Shown here in pieces: positions 23,101-32,131 of a DNA stretch of 35,097 bases. The notes beneath the pieces are model-generated. The model saw only the letters and a list, made by a program, of their open reading frames with translations. It made no database searches and was not told the origin of the DNA. The translations under genes were made by a program, and so were the position numbers. This DNA is from JBFLXR01 sp040757065 (lineage in GTDB: Bacteria > Pseudomonadota > Gammaproteobacteria > Burkholderiales > Gallionellaceae), in contig JBFLXR010000020.1 of assembly GCA_040757065.1 (NCBI GenBank), positions 1 to 35,097 of the forward strand. The letters are read 5' to 3'. Position 1 is the first letter of the stretch. Every line of letters starts with the position of its first letter.

Positions 23101-23538
23101 TCAGTCTTGCGTCACGACTTCCCAAGGCTCAATGCCGCCGGGCACAACCGCAAATGCGGGGTGCCCCGCGACTTGCGCCTGCCCCATCAGGCGGGCATAG
23201 GCCGCAGGATCGCGCACCATGAGCTTGGCTTCCAGATGCATCCGCTCGTAGGCGAGCTGCCCCTCCGTAACCGGCATGGGCGGCACCGCCCCGCGCAACG
23301 CCAGCTTACTGGCATCGAAACGGTAGCCGCGCCGTGCCGCCTCTTGCTGCACCACCTGCAAATAAGCGGCAACCGACGCCACAGGGTCGGGCTGCTGTTT
23401 AAAGCGATGCAGTTGCGGATGATTGCGGTAACCGCGGGTATTGCCCTGTAAAACTTTCTGCGCCAGCAGCCCTTCGCGCCAGAGCGCGACCAGTCCTTTG
23501 GCATCGAGATGTTGCGGGTGCAACGACCATAAACGCAT
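23101..23538 (-). CDS. Pyrimidine-dimer DNA glycosylase-like protein (Pyr_excise family)
   Basis: The 145-residue protein matches the bacterial form of the T4 endonuclease V family (PF03013): MRLWSLHPQHLDAKGLVALWREGLLAQKVL, then GYRNHPQLHRF, then YRFDASK. The phage enzyme uses an N-terminal Thr2 and Glu23 for catalysis. Here residue 2 is Arg, so the catalytic nucleophile differs from T4, as is common in these short bacterial homologues, and activity on UV dimers is not certain. It ends 2 bp after the start of the next gene region, with thpR directly upstream on the same strand, and the two form an operon. Confidence 0.8.
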   Translation of the reverse strand: MRLWSLHPQHLDAKGLVALWREGLLAQKVLQGNTRGYRNHPQLHRFKQQPDPVASVAAYLQVVQQEAARRGYRFDASKLALRGAVPPMPVTEGQLAYERMHLEAKLMVRDPAAYARLMGQAQVAGHPAFAVVPGGIEPWEVVTQD

Positions 23539-23540
23539 AT

Positions 23541-24098
23541 TTATCCTTTCAATGGAAAGCGCGCCAATACTTCGTAATGCGCGCCGTTTTCATCCGGGGA
23601 CGACAGCACCAGCACAAATTCGCGCACCTGCCAGTCAACCGGCGGCAGCGCTGGCAAGGGATCATCCGTCCAGCGGGCATTGCGCAGCAAGGTAATGTGC
23701 GGCTTGTACGGACGACGCTCGAAGCGAAAACGATGCTGCGTCGCACGCTGCTCCAGCGCCGCCGCCAGATCGCGCAATGCTTCCGGCACTGCAGACGGTG
23801 CCGCATAGGCGATGTGGTTATGCCCCCAGTAGCGCGCCAGGTCGAAGCGCAACGCGAACGGCTGACCGGCAACTTCTTCCGCCGCCAGCTTCAAAGCTTC
23901 CAGCCGATCGGCCGGGATTTCGCCGAGAAACAGTAAAGTCACATGCAGCGTGTCGCTGCGCATCGCCCGCCCGCCGCACAAGTCTTTCAACGGCGCTTGC
24001 CAGCGTGCCATAGCCCGTCGCTCTGCCGCGCTCGGCCACAGCGCAAAAAATACCCGCGCTTTCGCTTCCGACGGATGGCTAGGTTTCGGTTCGGTCAT
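23541..24098 (-). CDS. thpR: RNA 2',3'-cyclic phosphodiesterase (2H family)
   Basis: The 185-residue protein carries both HxT motifs of the 2H phosphoesterase superfamily: LHVTLLFLG (His52, Thr54) and KPHITLLR (His134, Thr136). VFFALWPS at the N-terminus is typical of the LigT/ThpR branch. It would open 2',3'-cyclic phosphates of RNA and shows reversible 2'-5' ligase activity in some relatives. The stop codon is separated by 2 nt from the start of the following glycosylase-like gene. Divergent from the large dehydrogenase gene with an 84-bp gap. Confidence 0.92.
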   Translation of the reverse strand: MTEPKPSHPSEAKARVFFALWPSAAERRAMARWQAPLKDLCGGRAMRSDTLHVTLLFLGEIPADRLEALKLAAEEVAGQPFALRFDLARYWGHNHIAYAAPSAVPEALRDLAAALEQRATQHRFRFERRPYKPHITLLRNARWTDDPLPALPPVDWQVREFVLVLSSPDENGAHYEVLARFPLKG

Positions 24099-24182
24099 GC
24101 TGCTTTAATCCATAAAAAACTTGGGGTCGAGCATTGCCGGGCAATCGGGTAAAATGCGCGCTTTGCGGGACAAGCCTTACCC

Positions 24183-27100
24183 ATGACAGCCAGACTGCGC
24201 GAAATACCCTACAACTATACCTCGTTCTCCGACCGCGAGATCGTGATCCGTTTGCTCGGCCACGAAGCGTGGGACATCATCAACGGCCTGCGCGAAGAAC
24301 GCAAGACCGGACGTTCCGCCCGCATGCTCTATGAAGTGCTCGGCGACATCTGGGTAGTCACGCGCAATCCCTATCTGCAAGACGACCTGCTCGGCAATGC
24401 CGACCGGCGCGAGGCGCTGATCGGCGCGCTGCGCCACCGGCTGCATGCCATCGAAGCGCGCCGCCAGAACAACGAAGCGGTGAAGCGCTTGCTGGAACTG
24501 GCGCATATTGCCGTTGACGGCTTCGCCGCCGATTTCGATAAAACGCTGCAACTGCGCCGCCGCGCGCTGCGCGTATTGTCGCGCCACACCCGCCGCGACA
24601 ACATCGCTTTCGACGGTCTGGCACGTGTTACACACGTTACCGATGCAACCGACTGGCGCGTGGAATACCCCTTCGTGGTACTCACGCCGGATACCGAAGA
24701 GGAAGTCGCACCGCTGGTGCGCGCCTGCATCGAGTTAGGACTCACTCTCATCCCGCGTGGCGGCGGTACGGGCTACACCGGCGGCGCAGTCCCGCTGGAT
24801 AAATATTCCGCGGTCATCAACACCGAAAAGCTGGATGCCCTTTCCGCGATCGAGCCCCTGCAACTGCCGGGACTGGATCAGCCGACCACGACCATCCACT
24901 GCGGCGCCGGGGTAGTCACCCGCCGCGTCATGGAAGCGGCCGAAGCGAACGGGCAGGTATTCGCGGTTGACCCGACCTCGGCTGACGCTTCTTGCATCGG
25001 CGGCAACGTGGCGATGAACGCCGGCGGCAAAAAAGCGGTGCTGTGGGGCACGGCGCTGGACAATCTGGCCTCGTGGAAAATGGTCACGCCGGACGGACTG
25101 TGGATGACGGTGGAGCGTCTCGATCACAATCTCGGCAAGATTCACGACATCGAAGCAGCCCGCTTCCGCATCACCCGCCACGAAGCCGACGGCAAAACCC
25201 TGCACGGCGTACCGGAAATTCTAGACATTCCCGGCAGCGCCTTCCGCAAGAGCGGGCTGGGCAAAGACGTCACCGATAAATTCCTCTCCGGACTGCCGGG
25301 CATTCAGAAAGAGGGCTGCGACGGTATTATTACCTCGGCGCGCTTCATTCTGCACCGTGCGCATGCGCATACCCGCACCGTTTGTCTGGAGTTTTTCGGG
25401 CAAGTGCGCGAAGCCGTACCGGCCATCGTCGAAATTACCGGTTTCCTCGGCAACCATCCGAGCGCGCAACTCGCCGGGCTGGAACATCTCGACGAGCGCT
25501 ATCTGAAAGCGGTCGGCTACGCCACCAAATCCAAGCGCGGAACCCGTCCCAAGATGGTGCTGATCGCCGACGTAGTGAGCGACGATGAACGCGCTGCCGG
25601 CGAAGCCGCTTCCGAAATTGTGCGCATGGCCAACCTGCGCCACGGCGAAGGCTTTATTGCCGTTTCCGCCGAAGCGCGCAAGAAGTTCTGGCTCGACCGC
25701 GCCCGCACCGCCGCCATCGCCAAGCACACCAACGCCTTCAAGATCAATGAAGACGTGGTGATTCCGCTGCCGCGCATGGGCGATTATTGCGACGGCGTCG
25801 AACGCATCAACATCGAACTGTCGCTCTCGAACAAGCTCAAGCTGCTGGATGCGCTGGAGGGCTTTTTCGCGGGCGAATTGCCGCTGTACTATCAGGACGA
25901 CGAACAACTGGGCGACGCCGAACTGCTGGGCAACCGCCCGCAACAAGCGCGCGAATTGCTTGCCGCCGTGCGCACCCGCTGGCAATGGCTGCTCGACAAC
26001 CTCGATGCGCCGGTCGCGGGCTGCCCCTATGCGCCGCAAGACCTGCAAGATGCCGTCACCGTATTCGACGCCGTTCAGCGCCACCTGATTCGTGCCTCGT
26101 GGAAGCGTGAAGTGCGCGAAGCCTTGCGCCAGATTTTCAGCGGCCGCACCTACCAGACCATTTTGGAGCAATGCAACACCCTGCACCAGAGTGTGCTGAA
26201 AAGCCGCGTGTTCGTCGCGCTGCACATGCACGCCGGCGACGGCAACGTGCACACCAACATCCCGGTGAACTCCGACGACTACGCCATGCTGCAACAAGCC
26301 AACCATGCGGTGGATCGCATCATGGCGCTGGCAAAAGCACTCGGCGGGGTGATCTCCGGCGAACACGGCATCGGCATCACCAAATTCGACTTCCTCGAAG
26401 AAAGCGAAATCGCCCCCTTCGTGGAATACAAGCGCAAAGTCGACCCGGAAGGCCGCTTCAACCGCGGCAAACTGCTGCCGGGCAGCAACCTCGAACGCGC
26501 CTACACCCCCAGCTTTAACCTGATGGAGCTGGAAAGCCTGATTCTGGAAAAGAGCGAACTGGGCGAAATCGCCGATTCGATTAAAGACTGCCTGCGCTGC
26601 GGCAAGTGCAAACCGGTGTGCAACACCCACATTCCGCGCGCCAATTTGCTGTATTCGCCGCGCAACAAGATTCTCGGCACCTCGCTGCTGATCGAAGCCT
26701 TCCTGTACGAAGAGCAAACCCGCCGCGGCATTTCCATCGCCCACTTCGACGAATTCAACGACGTGGCCGACCACTGCACCGTCTGCCACAAGTGCGTCAA
26801 CCCCTGCCCTGTAGACATCGACTTCGGCGATGTCTCCATCGCCATGCGCAACTTCCTGCGCAAGCAAGGCAAGAAACAATTCAACCCCGGCAGCGCCGCC
26901 TCGATGTTCTTTTTGAACGCCACCGACCCGGCCACCATCAAACTGCTGCGCAAAGGCATGATCGAATGGGGCTACAAGGCGCAACGCGCCGCCTACCAAT
27001 TCGCCAAGCGCTTCGGCCTGCCCGGACTGCAAACCAAACACCCTCCGGCCACGCTGGGACGCGCCCCGCTCAAAGCGCAGGTGATCCACTTCATCAACAA

Positions 27101-27995
27101 ACCCATGCCGGGCAACCTGCCGACCAAAACCTCGCGCGCCCTGCTGGACATCGAAGACCACGCCACCGTGCCGGTGATTCGCAACCCGCATAAGGTGAAC
27201 GAAGACTCCGAAGCCGTGTTTTACTTCCCCGGCTGCGGCTCCGAGCGCCTGTTCTCGCAGGTCGGCCTCGCCACCCAAGCCATGCTGTACGAAACCGGCG
27301 CAATCACCGTACTACCGCCCGGCTACCTGTGCTGCGGCTACCCGCAAACCGCCTCGGGACAAGAAGACAAAGGCAACCGCATCACCACCGACAACCGCGT
27401 GCTGTTCCACCGTGTCGCCAACACCCTGAACTACCTCGATATCAAAACCGTGGTGGTCTCCTGCGGCACCTGCATGGACCAGCTCCAGCAATACCAGTTC
27501 GACAAAATCTTCCCCGGCTGCCGCCTGCTCGACATCCACGAATACCTGCTCGAAAAAGGCGTCAAACTCGAAGGCGTGCAAGGGACCCGTTACATGTACC
27601 ACGACCCCTGCCACTCCCCGATGAAGACCTACCAGCCGACCAAGGTCGTCAACGAACTGATGGGCGTCAACGTCCCCCTCAACGAACGCTGCTGCGGCGA
27701 ATCCGGCACACTGGCCGTCTCACGCCCCGACATCTCCACCCAGATCCGCTTCCGCAAAGAAGAAGAAATGCGTAAAGGCGCAGACACCCTGCGCAGCGAC
27801 GGCTACCAAGGCGAAATCAAAATCCTCACCGCCTGCCCCTCCTGCCAGCAAGGCCTCTCCCGCTACGCCGACGACGCCGGCACCACCGCCGACTACATCG
27901 TCGTCGAAATGGCCAAACACCTCCTCGGCGAAAACTGGCTGGAAGACTACGTCAAAAAAGCCAACCACGGCGGAATAGAACGGGTATTGCTGTAA
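24183..27995 (+). CDS. DUF3683/FAD-linked dehydrogenase/Fe-S/CCG fusion protein
   Basis: The 1270-residue protein joins, in order, an N-terminal DUF3683 domain (about 1-95), a PCMH-type FAD domain (RGGGTGYTGGAV near 191), an FAD-oxidase C-terminal domain (HMHAGDGNVHTN near 682, ISGEHGIGITK), two 4Fe-4S clusters (CLRCGKCKPVC near 803, CTVCHKCVNPCP near 865) and two CCG repeats (CCGYP near 1049, CCGESG near 1170). This is GlcD and GlcF in one chain, as in the YdiJ/Dld-II-like enzymes that oxidise D-lactate, glycolate or D-2-hydroxyglutarate and feed electrons to quinones. The DUF3683 part is characteristic of betaproteobacterial versions. It has its own terminator (28015-28047). The substrate cannot be fixed from sequence. 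Confidence 0.92.
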   Translation: MTARLREIPYNYTSFSDREIVIRLLGHEAWDIINGLREERKTGRSARMLYEVLGDIWVVTRNPYLQDDLLGNADRREALIGALRHRLHAIEARRQNNEAVKRLLELAHIAVDGFAADFDKTLQLRRRALRVLSRHTRRDNIAFDGLARVTHVTDATDWRVEYPFVVLTPDTEEEVAPLVRACIELGLTLIPRGGGTGYTGGAVPLDKYSAVINTEKLDALSAIEPLQLPGLDQPTTTIHCGAGVVTRRVMEAAEANGQVFAVDPTSADASCIGGNVAMNAGGKKAVLWGTALDNLASWKMVTPDGLWMTVERLDHNLGKIHDIEAARFRITRHEADGKTLHGVPEILDIPGSAFRKSGLGKDVTDKFLSGLPGIQKEGCDGIITSARFILHRAHAHTRTVCLEFFGQVREAVPAIVEITGFLGNHPSAQLAGLEHLDERYLKAVGYATKSKRGTRPKMVLIADVVSDDERAAGEAASEIVRMANLRHGEGFIAVSAEARKKFWLDRARTAAIAKHTNAFKINEDVVIPLPRMGDYCDGVERINIELSLSNKLKLLDALEGFFAGELPLYYQDDEQLGDAELLGNRPQQARELLAAVRTRWQWLLDNLDAPVAGCPYAPQDLQDAVTVFDAVQRHLIRASWKREVREALRQIFSGRTYQTILEQCNTLHQSVLKSRVFVALHMHAGDGNVHTNIPVNSDDYAMLQQANHAVDRIMALAKALGGVISGEHGIGITKFDFLEESEIAPFVEYKRKVDPEGRFNRGKLLPGSNLERAYTPSFNLMELESLILEKSELGEIADSIKDCLRCGKCKPVCNTHIPRANLLYSPRNKILGTSLLIEAFLYEEQTRRGISIAHFDEFNDVADHCTVCHKCVNPCPVDIDFGDVSIAMRNFLRKQGKKQFNPGSAASMFFLNATDPATIKLLRKGMIEWGYKAQRAAYQFAKRFGLPGLQTKHPPATLGRAPLKAQVIHFINKPMPGNLPTKTSRALLDIEDHATVPVIRNPHKVNEDSEAVFYFPGCGSERLFSQVGLATQAMLYETGAITVLPPGYLCCGYPQTASGQEDKGNRITTDNRVLFHRVANTLNYLDIKTVVVSCGTCMDQLQQYQFDKIFPGCRLLDIHEYLLEKGVKLEGVQGTRYMYHDPCHSPMKTYQPTKVVNELMGVNVPLNERCCGESGTLAVSRPDISTQIRFRKEEEMRKGADTLRSDGYQGEIKILTACPSCQQGLSRYADDAGTTADYIVVEMAKHLLGENWLEDYVKKANHGGIERVLL

Positions 27996-28014
27996 ATCGG
28001 CCTGATTGAAACCA

Positions 28015-28047
28015 AGCAGAACGGGCGCTTAATGCGCCCGTTTTGCT
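28015..28047 (+). terminator. Rho-independent terminator of the FAD/Fe-S gene
   Basis: The 14-bp stem 28015-28028 (ending ACGGGCGC) pairs with 28034-28047 around a TTAAT loop, with one G-T wobble. It lies 20 bp after the stop codon, and its right arm contains a TTTT run. Confidence 0.8.
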
Positions 28048-28173
28048 CTAAGTCCAGCTACCCTTACCGCCCCTCCCCCACAACATGAATATTGCACAAA
28101 AAACGCAACACTATTAGTATAGCAAAATCAAGAAAACACTTTCACCAACCATAGTTGATTCAAAGGAGGCATA

Positions 28174-29556
28174 GTGTTAACTCGCACACTAACCAACGAA
28201 GAAGCACGCAGCCTTATTCTCAGTCCTGAAAGTCATTTCCTCGATAAAAAATCAGCAAGAGTCTCTGGTGCTGCACTACAAAAAATTGTCACAGCCTTAG
28301 CCAATGCTGATGGGGGAGATGTTTACATTGGCATTGAAGACGATAAAACAGCCCCATCACCCGAGCAGAGGTGGAAAGGCTTTGAGTCAATAGAGAGTTG
28401 TAATGGCCTATTACAAGCCCTTCACGAAGTCAGCCCCCAACCGCCAATATCAATGGAGTTCCTTGTCTCAAAGGGCATGTTTGGTTATATCCTAGCAATT
28501 AATATTGACAAGAGCCCACATTTGCACCAGACCTCAGCAAAAGAAGTTTATCTTCGAAAGGGGGCTCAATCGTTACCAATTAAGGATCCCGAGCATCTGG
28601 TCGCATTAAAATTCGCTAAAGGCCTTGCTTCTTTTGAAGACACATCCGTTCCAAATATTCCAGCAGAGCTTATCGTAGATTCACAAGAACTACTTTCATT
28701 TCTAAGCAACATTTCCCCAAAAATCGAAGCTCTAAATTTCTCAATAAACGAAAACTTGATCGATCTTAAAACATGGGATCCAAAGGTATGTGGCTTAGTA
28801 TTATTCGCCCCCAATCCTTCGGCCGTAATTCCAACGCGAGCCGGTGTCAAAATTGTTCGCTACGAAACAAAAGAAGAAGACCCAGAAAGAGATCACCTTG
28901 CGACCACCATATCCTTGACAGGCCCCGCAAACGAATTAATTAAAAACACTGTTAATAAAATTTCGGAAATCATGTCCGAAATTAGCATTTGGACATTGGA
29001 TGGTTTAAAAAAAGTCAGCTACCCCCCAGAGGCAATATGGGAAATTGTCGTGAACGCCATTATCCATCGTGATTTTTCCATATCTGATGATGTTCAGGTT
29101 AGAATCTTTGACAATCGGATCGAGGTACAGAGCCCCGGCCGGCTGCCGGGTTTTGTAACAGTGCAAAATATTCTTGACGTAAGATATTCCAGAAACAAAC
29201 AAATTGTTCGAACACTCGCAAGATACAAAACCCCACCTAATAAAGACATGGGGGAGGGGCTTAATACTGTTTTTCAAAAAATGGAGGAATGGAAACTAAA
29301 AGACCCATTCATTGAGGAGATTGATAACTCTGTAGTTGTTACAATTCCCCACACTCCATTGGCCAAGCCTGAAGAATTAGTAGTGGAATTTCTGCAAAAG
29401 AATGGCACCATAACCAACAAACAGGGGAGAGAACTTACAGGCATCAAGTCTGAAAATGCAATGAAGCAAGTTTTTTACTCTCTTAGAGATGAAAACATCA
29501 TTGTAATGATTCCTAAAGGCAATAAAACCGAGTGGAAGCTGGTCAATCCCACATAA
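28174..29556 (+). CDS. AlbA_2/Schlafen-type ATP-binding protein (COG2865-like)
   Basis: The 460-residue protein begins at GTG, 4 nt after a strong AAAGGAGG ribosome-binding site (28162-28169). The N-terminal AlbA_2 (Schlafen-type) domain spans about 15-130: ESHFLDKKSARVSG, then NADGGDVYIGIEDD. An HATPase_c_4-type region lies at about 285-360: IWEIVVNAIIHRD, RIFDNRIEVQSPGRLPG, and DMGEGLNTVF. A C-terminal winged-helix domain (about 395-455) follows. Such proteins are annotated as transcriptional regulators or RecG-like helicases, and some take part in phage defence or toxin control. The gene is much AT-richer than the neighbours and stands alone between a terminator and hairpin-rich DNA, so it was probably acquired. 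Its target is unknown. Confidence 0.82.
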   Translation: MLTRTLTNEEARSLILSPESHFLDKKSARVSGAALQKIVTALANADGGDVYIGIEDDKTAPSPEQRWKGFESIESCNGLLQALHEVSPQPPISMEFLVSKGMFGYILAINIDKSPHLHQTSAKEVYLRKGAQSLPIKDPEHLVALKFAKGLASFEDTSVPNIPAELIVDSQELLSFLSNISPKIEALNFSINENLIDLKTWDPKVCGLVLFAPNPSAVIPTRAGVKIVRYETKEEDPERDHLATTISLTGPANELIKNTVNKISEIMSEISIWTLDGLKKVSYPPEAIWEIVVNAIIHRDFSISDDVQVRIFDNRIEVQSPGRLPGFVTVQNILDVRYSRNKQIVRTLARYKTPPNKDMGEGLNTVFQKMEEWKLKDPFIEEIDNSVVVTIPHTPLAKPEELVVEFLQKNGTITNKQGRELTGIKSENAMKQVFYSLRDENIIVMIPKGNKTEWKLVNPT

Positions 29557-29997
29557 CCACGATTACAACCAGACGGGGAGGAGTACACTCGGACGCGCCC
29601 ATTAGCTTCGTTTTCAGCTAAGATGGGCAATCCATTGCGCCCCACTCCGCTAGCGCCAGTTCGTAACGGTGCGTGAAACGCACCCTACTCTGCTTCCTGC
29701 AAGCTGCGCCCTTCCCCTTGTTTGCGGCCGAGGCCCGGCGCATGCCGACGAAACAGGGCGAGCACTGTCCGAGCGCGCAAAGCGGGCGAGTTGCGCAGCC
29801 CCGCCGGGATGTAAACGGGTCGAGGGTATCCCGCAGGAACGGCAAACCGGGGTCGCTTTTTTGCTTACTTTTTTGGCGAAGCAAAAAAGTGAGCGGCGGG
29901 CGGGGCCGCTCCCCGCAGGCTTTTCAACGAGACAGGAACAAACACCAGGCAGGACGCACAAGCTGCGCCCGGCATCGCTAAGCCAATACGCTGCGCT
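29557..29997. other. Non-coding region with hairpins, probably dispersed-repeat DNA
   Basis: No credible gene is seen. The region has an imperfect hairpin at about 29597-29630 (GCCCAT-TAGCT with AGCTA-AGATGGGC), a perfect one at 29668-29684 (GGTGCGT-GAA-ACGCACC) and another at 29863-29894 (GCTTACTTTTTTG with CAAAAAAGTGAGC, one mismatch). The last third, with its runs of A and T flanked by GC-rich blocks, resembles intergenic repeats that appear in many betaproteobacteria and are often mis-annotated as short proteins in both strands. Overlapping open frames of about 100 codons on both strands fit that picture. Confidence 0.55.
29668..29684. repeat. REP-like hairpin GGTGCGT/ACGCACC
   Basis: A perfect 7-bp stem with a GAA loop, followed by CTAC and preceded by GTAAC. 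It resembles the palindromic units dispersed in many betaproteobacterial genomes. A genome-wide copy count is needed to be sure. Confidence 0.5.
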
Positions 29998-31305
29998 TTA
30001 TTTCGCGGCGACGCGCCGCTGTTCGGGGAAGACAAGGCTGAAGGTGCTGCCTTGCCCTTCTTCGCTGACGATTTCGAGTTGTGCCTGATGGCGGTTGGCG
30101 ATGTGTTTGACGATGGCTAAGCCCAGACCGGTGCCGCCGGTTTCGCGTGAGCGGCTGCGGTCGACGCGGTAGAAACGTTCGGTAAGGCGGGGAATGTGTT
30201 GCGGGGCAATGCCGATGCCGCTGTCTTGCACGCTGAACACGGGCTGGCCTTCGCGCACTTGCCAGCAGAGGGTGATGTTGCCGCCGTCGGGGGTGTAGCG
30301 GATGGCGTTGCTGACGAGGTTGCCGAAGGCGCTGCGCAGTTCGTCTTTGCTGCCGTGCAGGCCGTCGCGGCTTTGCAGGTCGAGCCTGAGTTTGTGCTTG
30401 CCGTTGCTGAGAGTTTCGCCTTCGCGCAGCAGGGCATGCAAGAGCGCGGGGACGTCTACGTCGTCTTCCTGCGGCTGGTTGTGGGCGTTTTCCAGCTTAG
30501 AGAGGGTGAGCAGGTCGTCCACCAGCCGGGTCATGCGCAGGGTTTGTTCGCCCATCATGCCGAGGGCGCGCTGTGCCATGCCGCGCTCTTGGTCGAGGCT
30601 GGGCAGGTCGGCCAGTGTTTCGACGAAGCCGCTCACCACGGTCAGCGGGGTGCGCAGTTCGTGCGAGACGTTGGCAACGAAATCGCGCCGCATGGTTTCG
30701 ATGCGTTCGAGGTGGGTGATGTCCTGACTGATCATCAGGCGCTTGTTGTCGCCGTAGCGAATTAGCTTGATCGAGAGTACAAGGCCATCTTGCCGCAGGC
30801 CGCGCAGAACCAGCGGCTCATCGAACTGCCGCATGGCGAGATAGTGTACGAATTCGGGCTGACGGGCGAGATAGGCAATCTGCTGGCCGATGTCGTGCTT
30901 AGGGTCGAGGCCGAAGTGTTGCTGCGCGAGGGGATTACACCATTCGATGCGGTCGGCTTCGTCCAGAATCACCACGCCTTCGGGCAGAGCAGAGGTAGCT
31001 TGCTGCATGTGCAGCAATTCTTCTTCCATTTGCTGCTGACGTTTGCGCTGGGCGCGCACATATTGATTCAGATGAGAGAACAGGTCTTCCCACAGGCCGC
31101 GTCCTTCCGGCACCGGAGCGGTTTCGGCCACTTGCAGCCATTGCGAAAGCGCAATGAACTGGCGGACGTTGTAGGCCATCCATGCCAGCAGCAACAAAGA
31201 AAAAATCACGGCGGCGGGCAATGCCCCCCACAGCGGCCACACCAGCAGGGCAACCAACAACAAGCCGCCCACCGGCAGCCATGTGCGCCACCAGAATTCG
31301 AACAC
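29998..31305 (-). CDS. phoR: Phosphate-regulon sensor histidine kinase
   Basis: The 435-residue kinase has two N-terminal membrane helices (about 10-29 and 31-47), a cytoplasmic PAS domain (about 100-195, ALPEGVVILDEADRIEWCNP), the HisKA phosphoacceptor FVANVSHELRTPLTVVSGF with His215, and an HATPase domain with N-box (NLVSNAIRYTP), G1 (VQDSGIGI) and G2 (GGTGLGLAIVKHI). There is no large periplasmic sensor, as expected for PhoR, which reads phosphate through the Pst transporter and PhoU. phoB lies 57 bp upstream on the same strand, so it is the second gene of the operon. No pst or phoU genes follow in the window. Confidence 0.94.
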   Translation of the reverse strand: MFEFWWRTWLPVGGLLLVALLVWPLWGALPAAVIFSLLLLAWMAYNVRQFIALSQWLQVAETAPVPEGRGLWEDLFSHLNQYVRAQRKRQQQMEEELLHMQQATSALPEGVVILDEADRIEWCNPLAQQHFGLDPKHDIGQQIAYLARQPEFVHYLAMRQFDEPLVLRGLRQDGLVLSIKLIRYGDNKRLMISQDITHLERIETMRRDFVANVSHELRTPLTVVSGFVETLADLPSLDQERGMAQRALGMMGEQTLRMTRLVDDLLTLSKLENAHNQPQEDDVDVPALLHALLREGETLSNGKHKLRLDLQSRDGLHGSKDELRSAFGNLVSNAIRYTPDGGNITLCWQVREGQPVFSVQDSGIGIAPQHIPRLTERFYRVDRSRSRETGGTGLGLAIVKHIANRHQAQLEIVSEEGQGSTFSLVFPEQRRVAAK

Positions 31306-31362
31306 GTAAAACCTCCCCTTTTATGCGTGCGGCGTCATTATAGCCGCAAGCAGCGCGCTGCG

Positions 31363-32061
31363 TTATGCCGTGACGCTAAAGCGGTAGCCTGCGCCGCGCA
31401 CGGTTTGTACATAGTTGTCGCAGCCGGAAGGTTCCAGCGCATGGCGCAGACGGCGGATATGCACGTCCACGGTACGCTCTCCCACAAACACGTGGTTGCC
31501 CCACACATGGTCGAGCAGCTGCGAGCGGCTGTAAACGCGCTCGGGGTGGGTGATGAAGAAATGCAGTATGCGGAATTCAGTCGGCCCCAGATCGAGCGGC
31601 GCGCCCTTGGCGCTGACGCGGTGGGTGGTGGGGCTGAGCTCCAGCGCACCGGCACGCACGGTATCGTCGGCCATTTGCGGCACGCGGCGACGCAACACGG
31701 CGCGGATGCGCGCCATCAGTTCGCGCGGCGAGAACGGCTTGGTAATATAATCGTCGGCACCGGATTCCAGTCCGAGAATTTTGTCGCGTTCATCGGTGCG
31801 CGCAGTCAGCATGATGATCGGCACGTTGCGGGTGCGGGCATCGGCGCGCAGACGGCGGGCGATTTCCACGCCGCTGACGCTGGGCAGCATCCAGTCCAGC
31901 AAAATCAGGTCGGGCAGCGCACGGCTGATATAAGCAAACGCCGCATTGGCATCGCTGGCGCGGATGGCGCGGTAGCCGCATTGCTCGACGTTGAACGCCA
32001 GCAATTCCTGAATCGCGGGTTCGTCTTCCACCAGCAGAATGGTGGGTGGGGTTGCGGACAT
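31363..32061 (-). CDS. phoB: Phosphate-regulon response regulator
   Basis: The 232-residue protein from Met at 32059-32061 has a receiver domain with LVEDEP (acidic pocket), the phosphoacceptor Asp56 in LILLDWMLPS, and ADDYITKPFSP with the conserved Lys. An OmpR/PhoB-type winged-helix domain follows (LDLGPTEFRILHFFI, then VFVGERTVDVHIRRLRHAL, VQTVRGAGYRF). An ATG at 32068 is three codons earlier but has its AAGG directly adjacent. The ATG at 32059 has AAGGA at a spacing of 8, and so is preferred. The Pho box upstream indicates autoregulation under phosphate starvation. Confidence 0.95.
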   Translation of the reverse strand: MSATPPTILLVEDEPAIQELLAFNVEQCGYRAIRASDANAAFAYISRALPDLILLDWMLPSVSGVEIARRLRADARTRNVPIIMLTARTDERDKILGLESGADDYITKPFSPRELMARIRAVLRRRVPQMADDTVRAGALELSPTTHRVSAKGAPLDLGPTEFRILHFFITHPERVYSRSQLLDHVWGNHVFVGERTVDVHIRRLRHALEPSGCDNYVQTVRGAGYRFSVTA

Positions 32062-32099
32062 TTCTTTCATCCTTATCGTGTCGGTATAGAGCCGATAAT

Positions 32100-32128
32100 A
32101 TGAAAGTATTGTGACATTATGATGACAC
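32100..32128 (-). promoter_or_regulatory. Pho box with three direct repeats
   Basis: On the minus strand GTGTCAT (32128-32122), ATGTCAC (32117-32111) and CTTTCAT (32106-32100) follow each other with 11-bp periodicity and 4-bp AT-rich spacers (CATA, AATA). This is the layout of PhoB binding sites (consensus CTGTCAT), with a third half-site. It sits 40-70 bp upstream of phoB, and within 4 bp of the symporter stop codon on the same strand. Confidence 0.85.
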
Positions 32129-32131
32129 TAA

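Noticed and set aside
25221..27278. A 685-codon minus-strand frame inside the FAD/Fe-S gene
   Set aside because: It is a long GC-rich antisense shadow with no recognisable domain, and the plus strand has every motif of a real enzyme.
29618..30088. Overlapping frames of about 90-140 codons on both strands
   Set aside because: Opposite-strand frames of equal length in hairpin-rich DNA resemble the repeats often mis-annotated as short proteins. One also overlaps the end of phoR.
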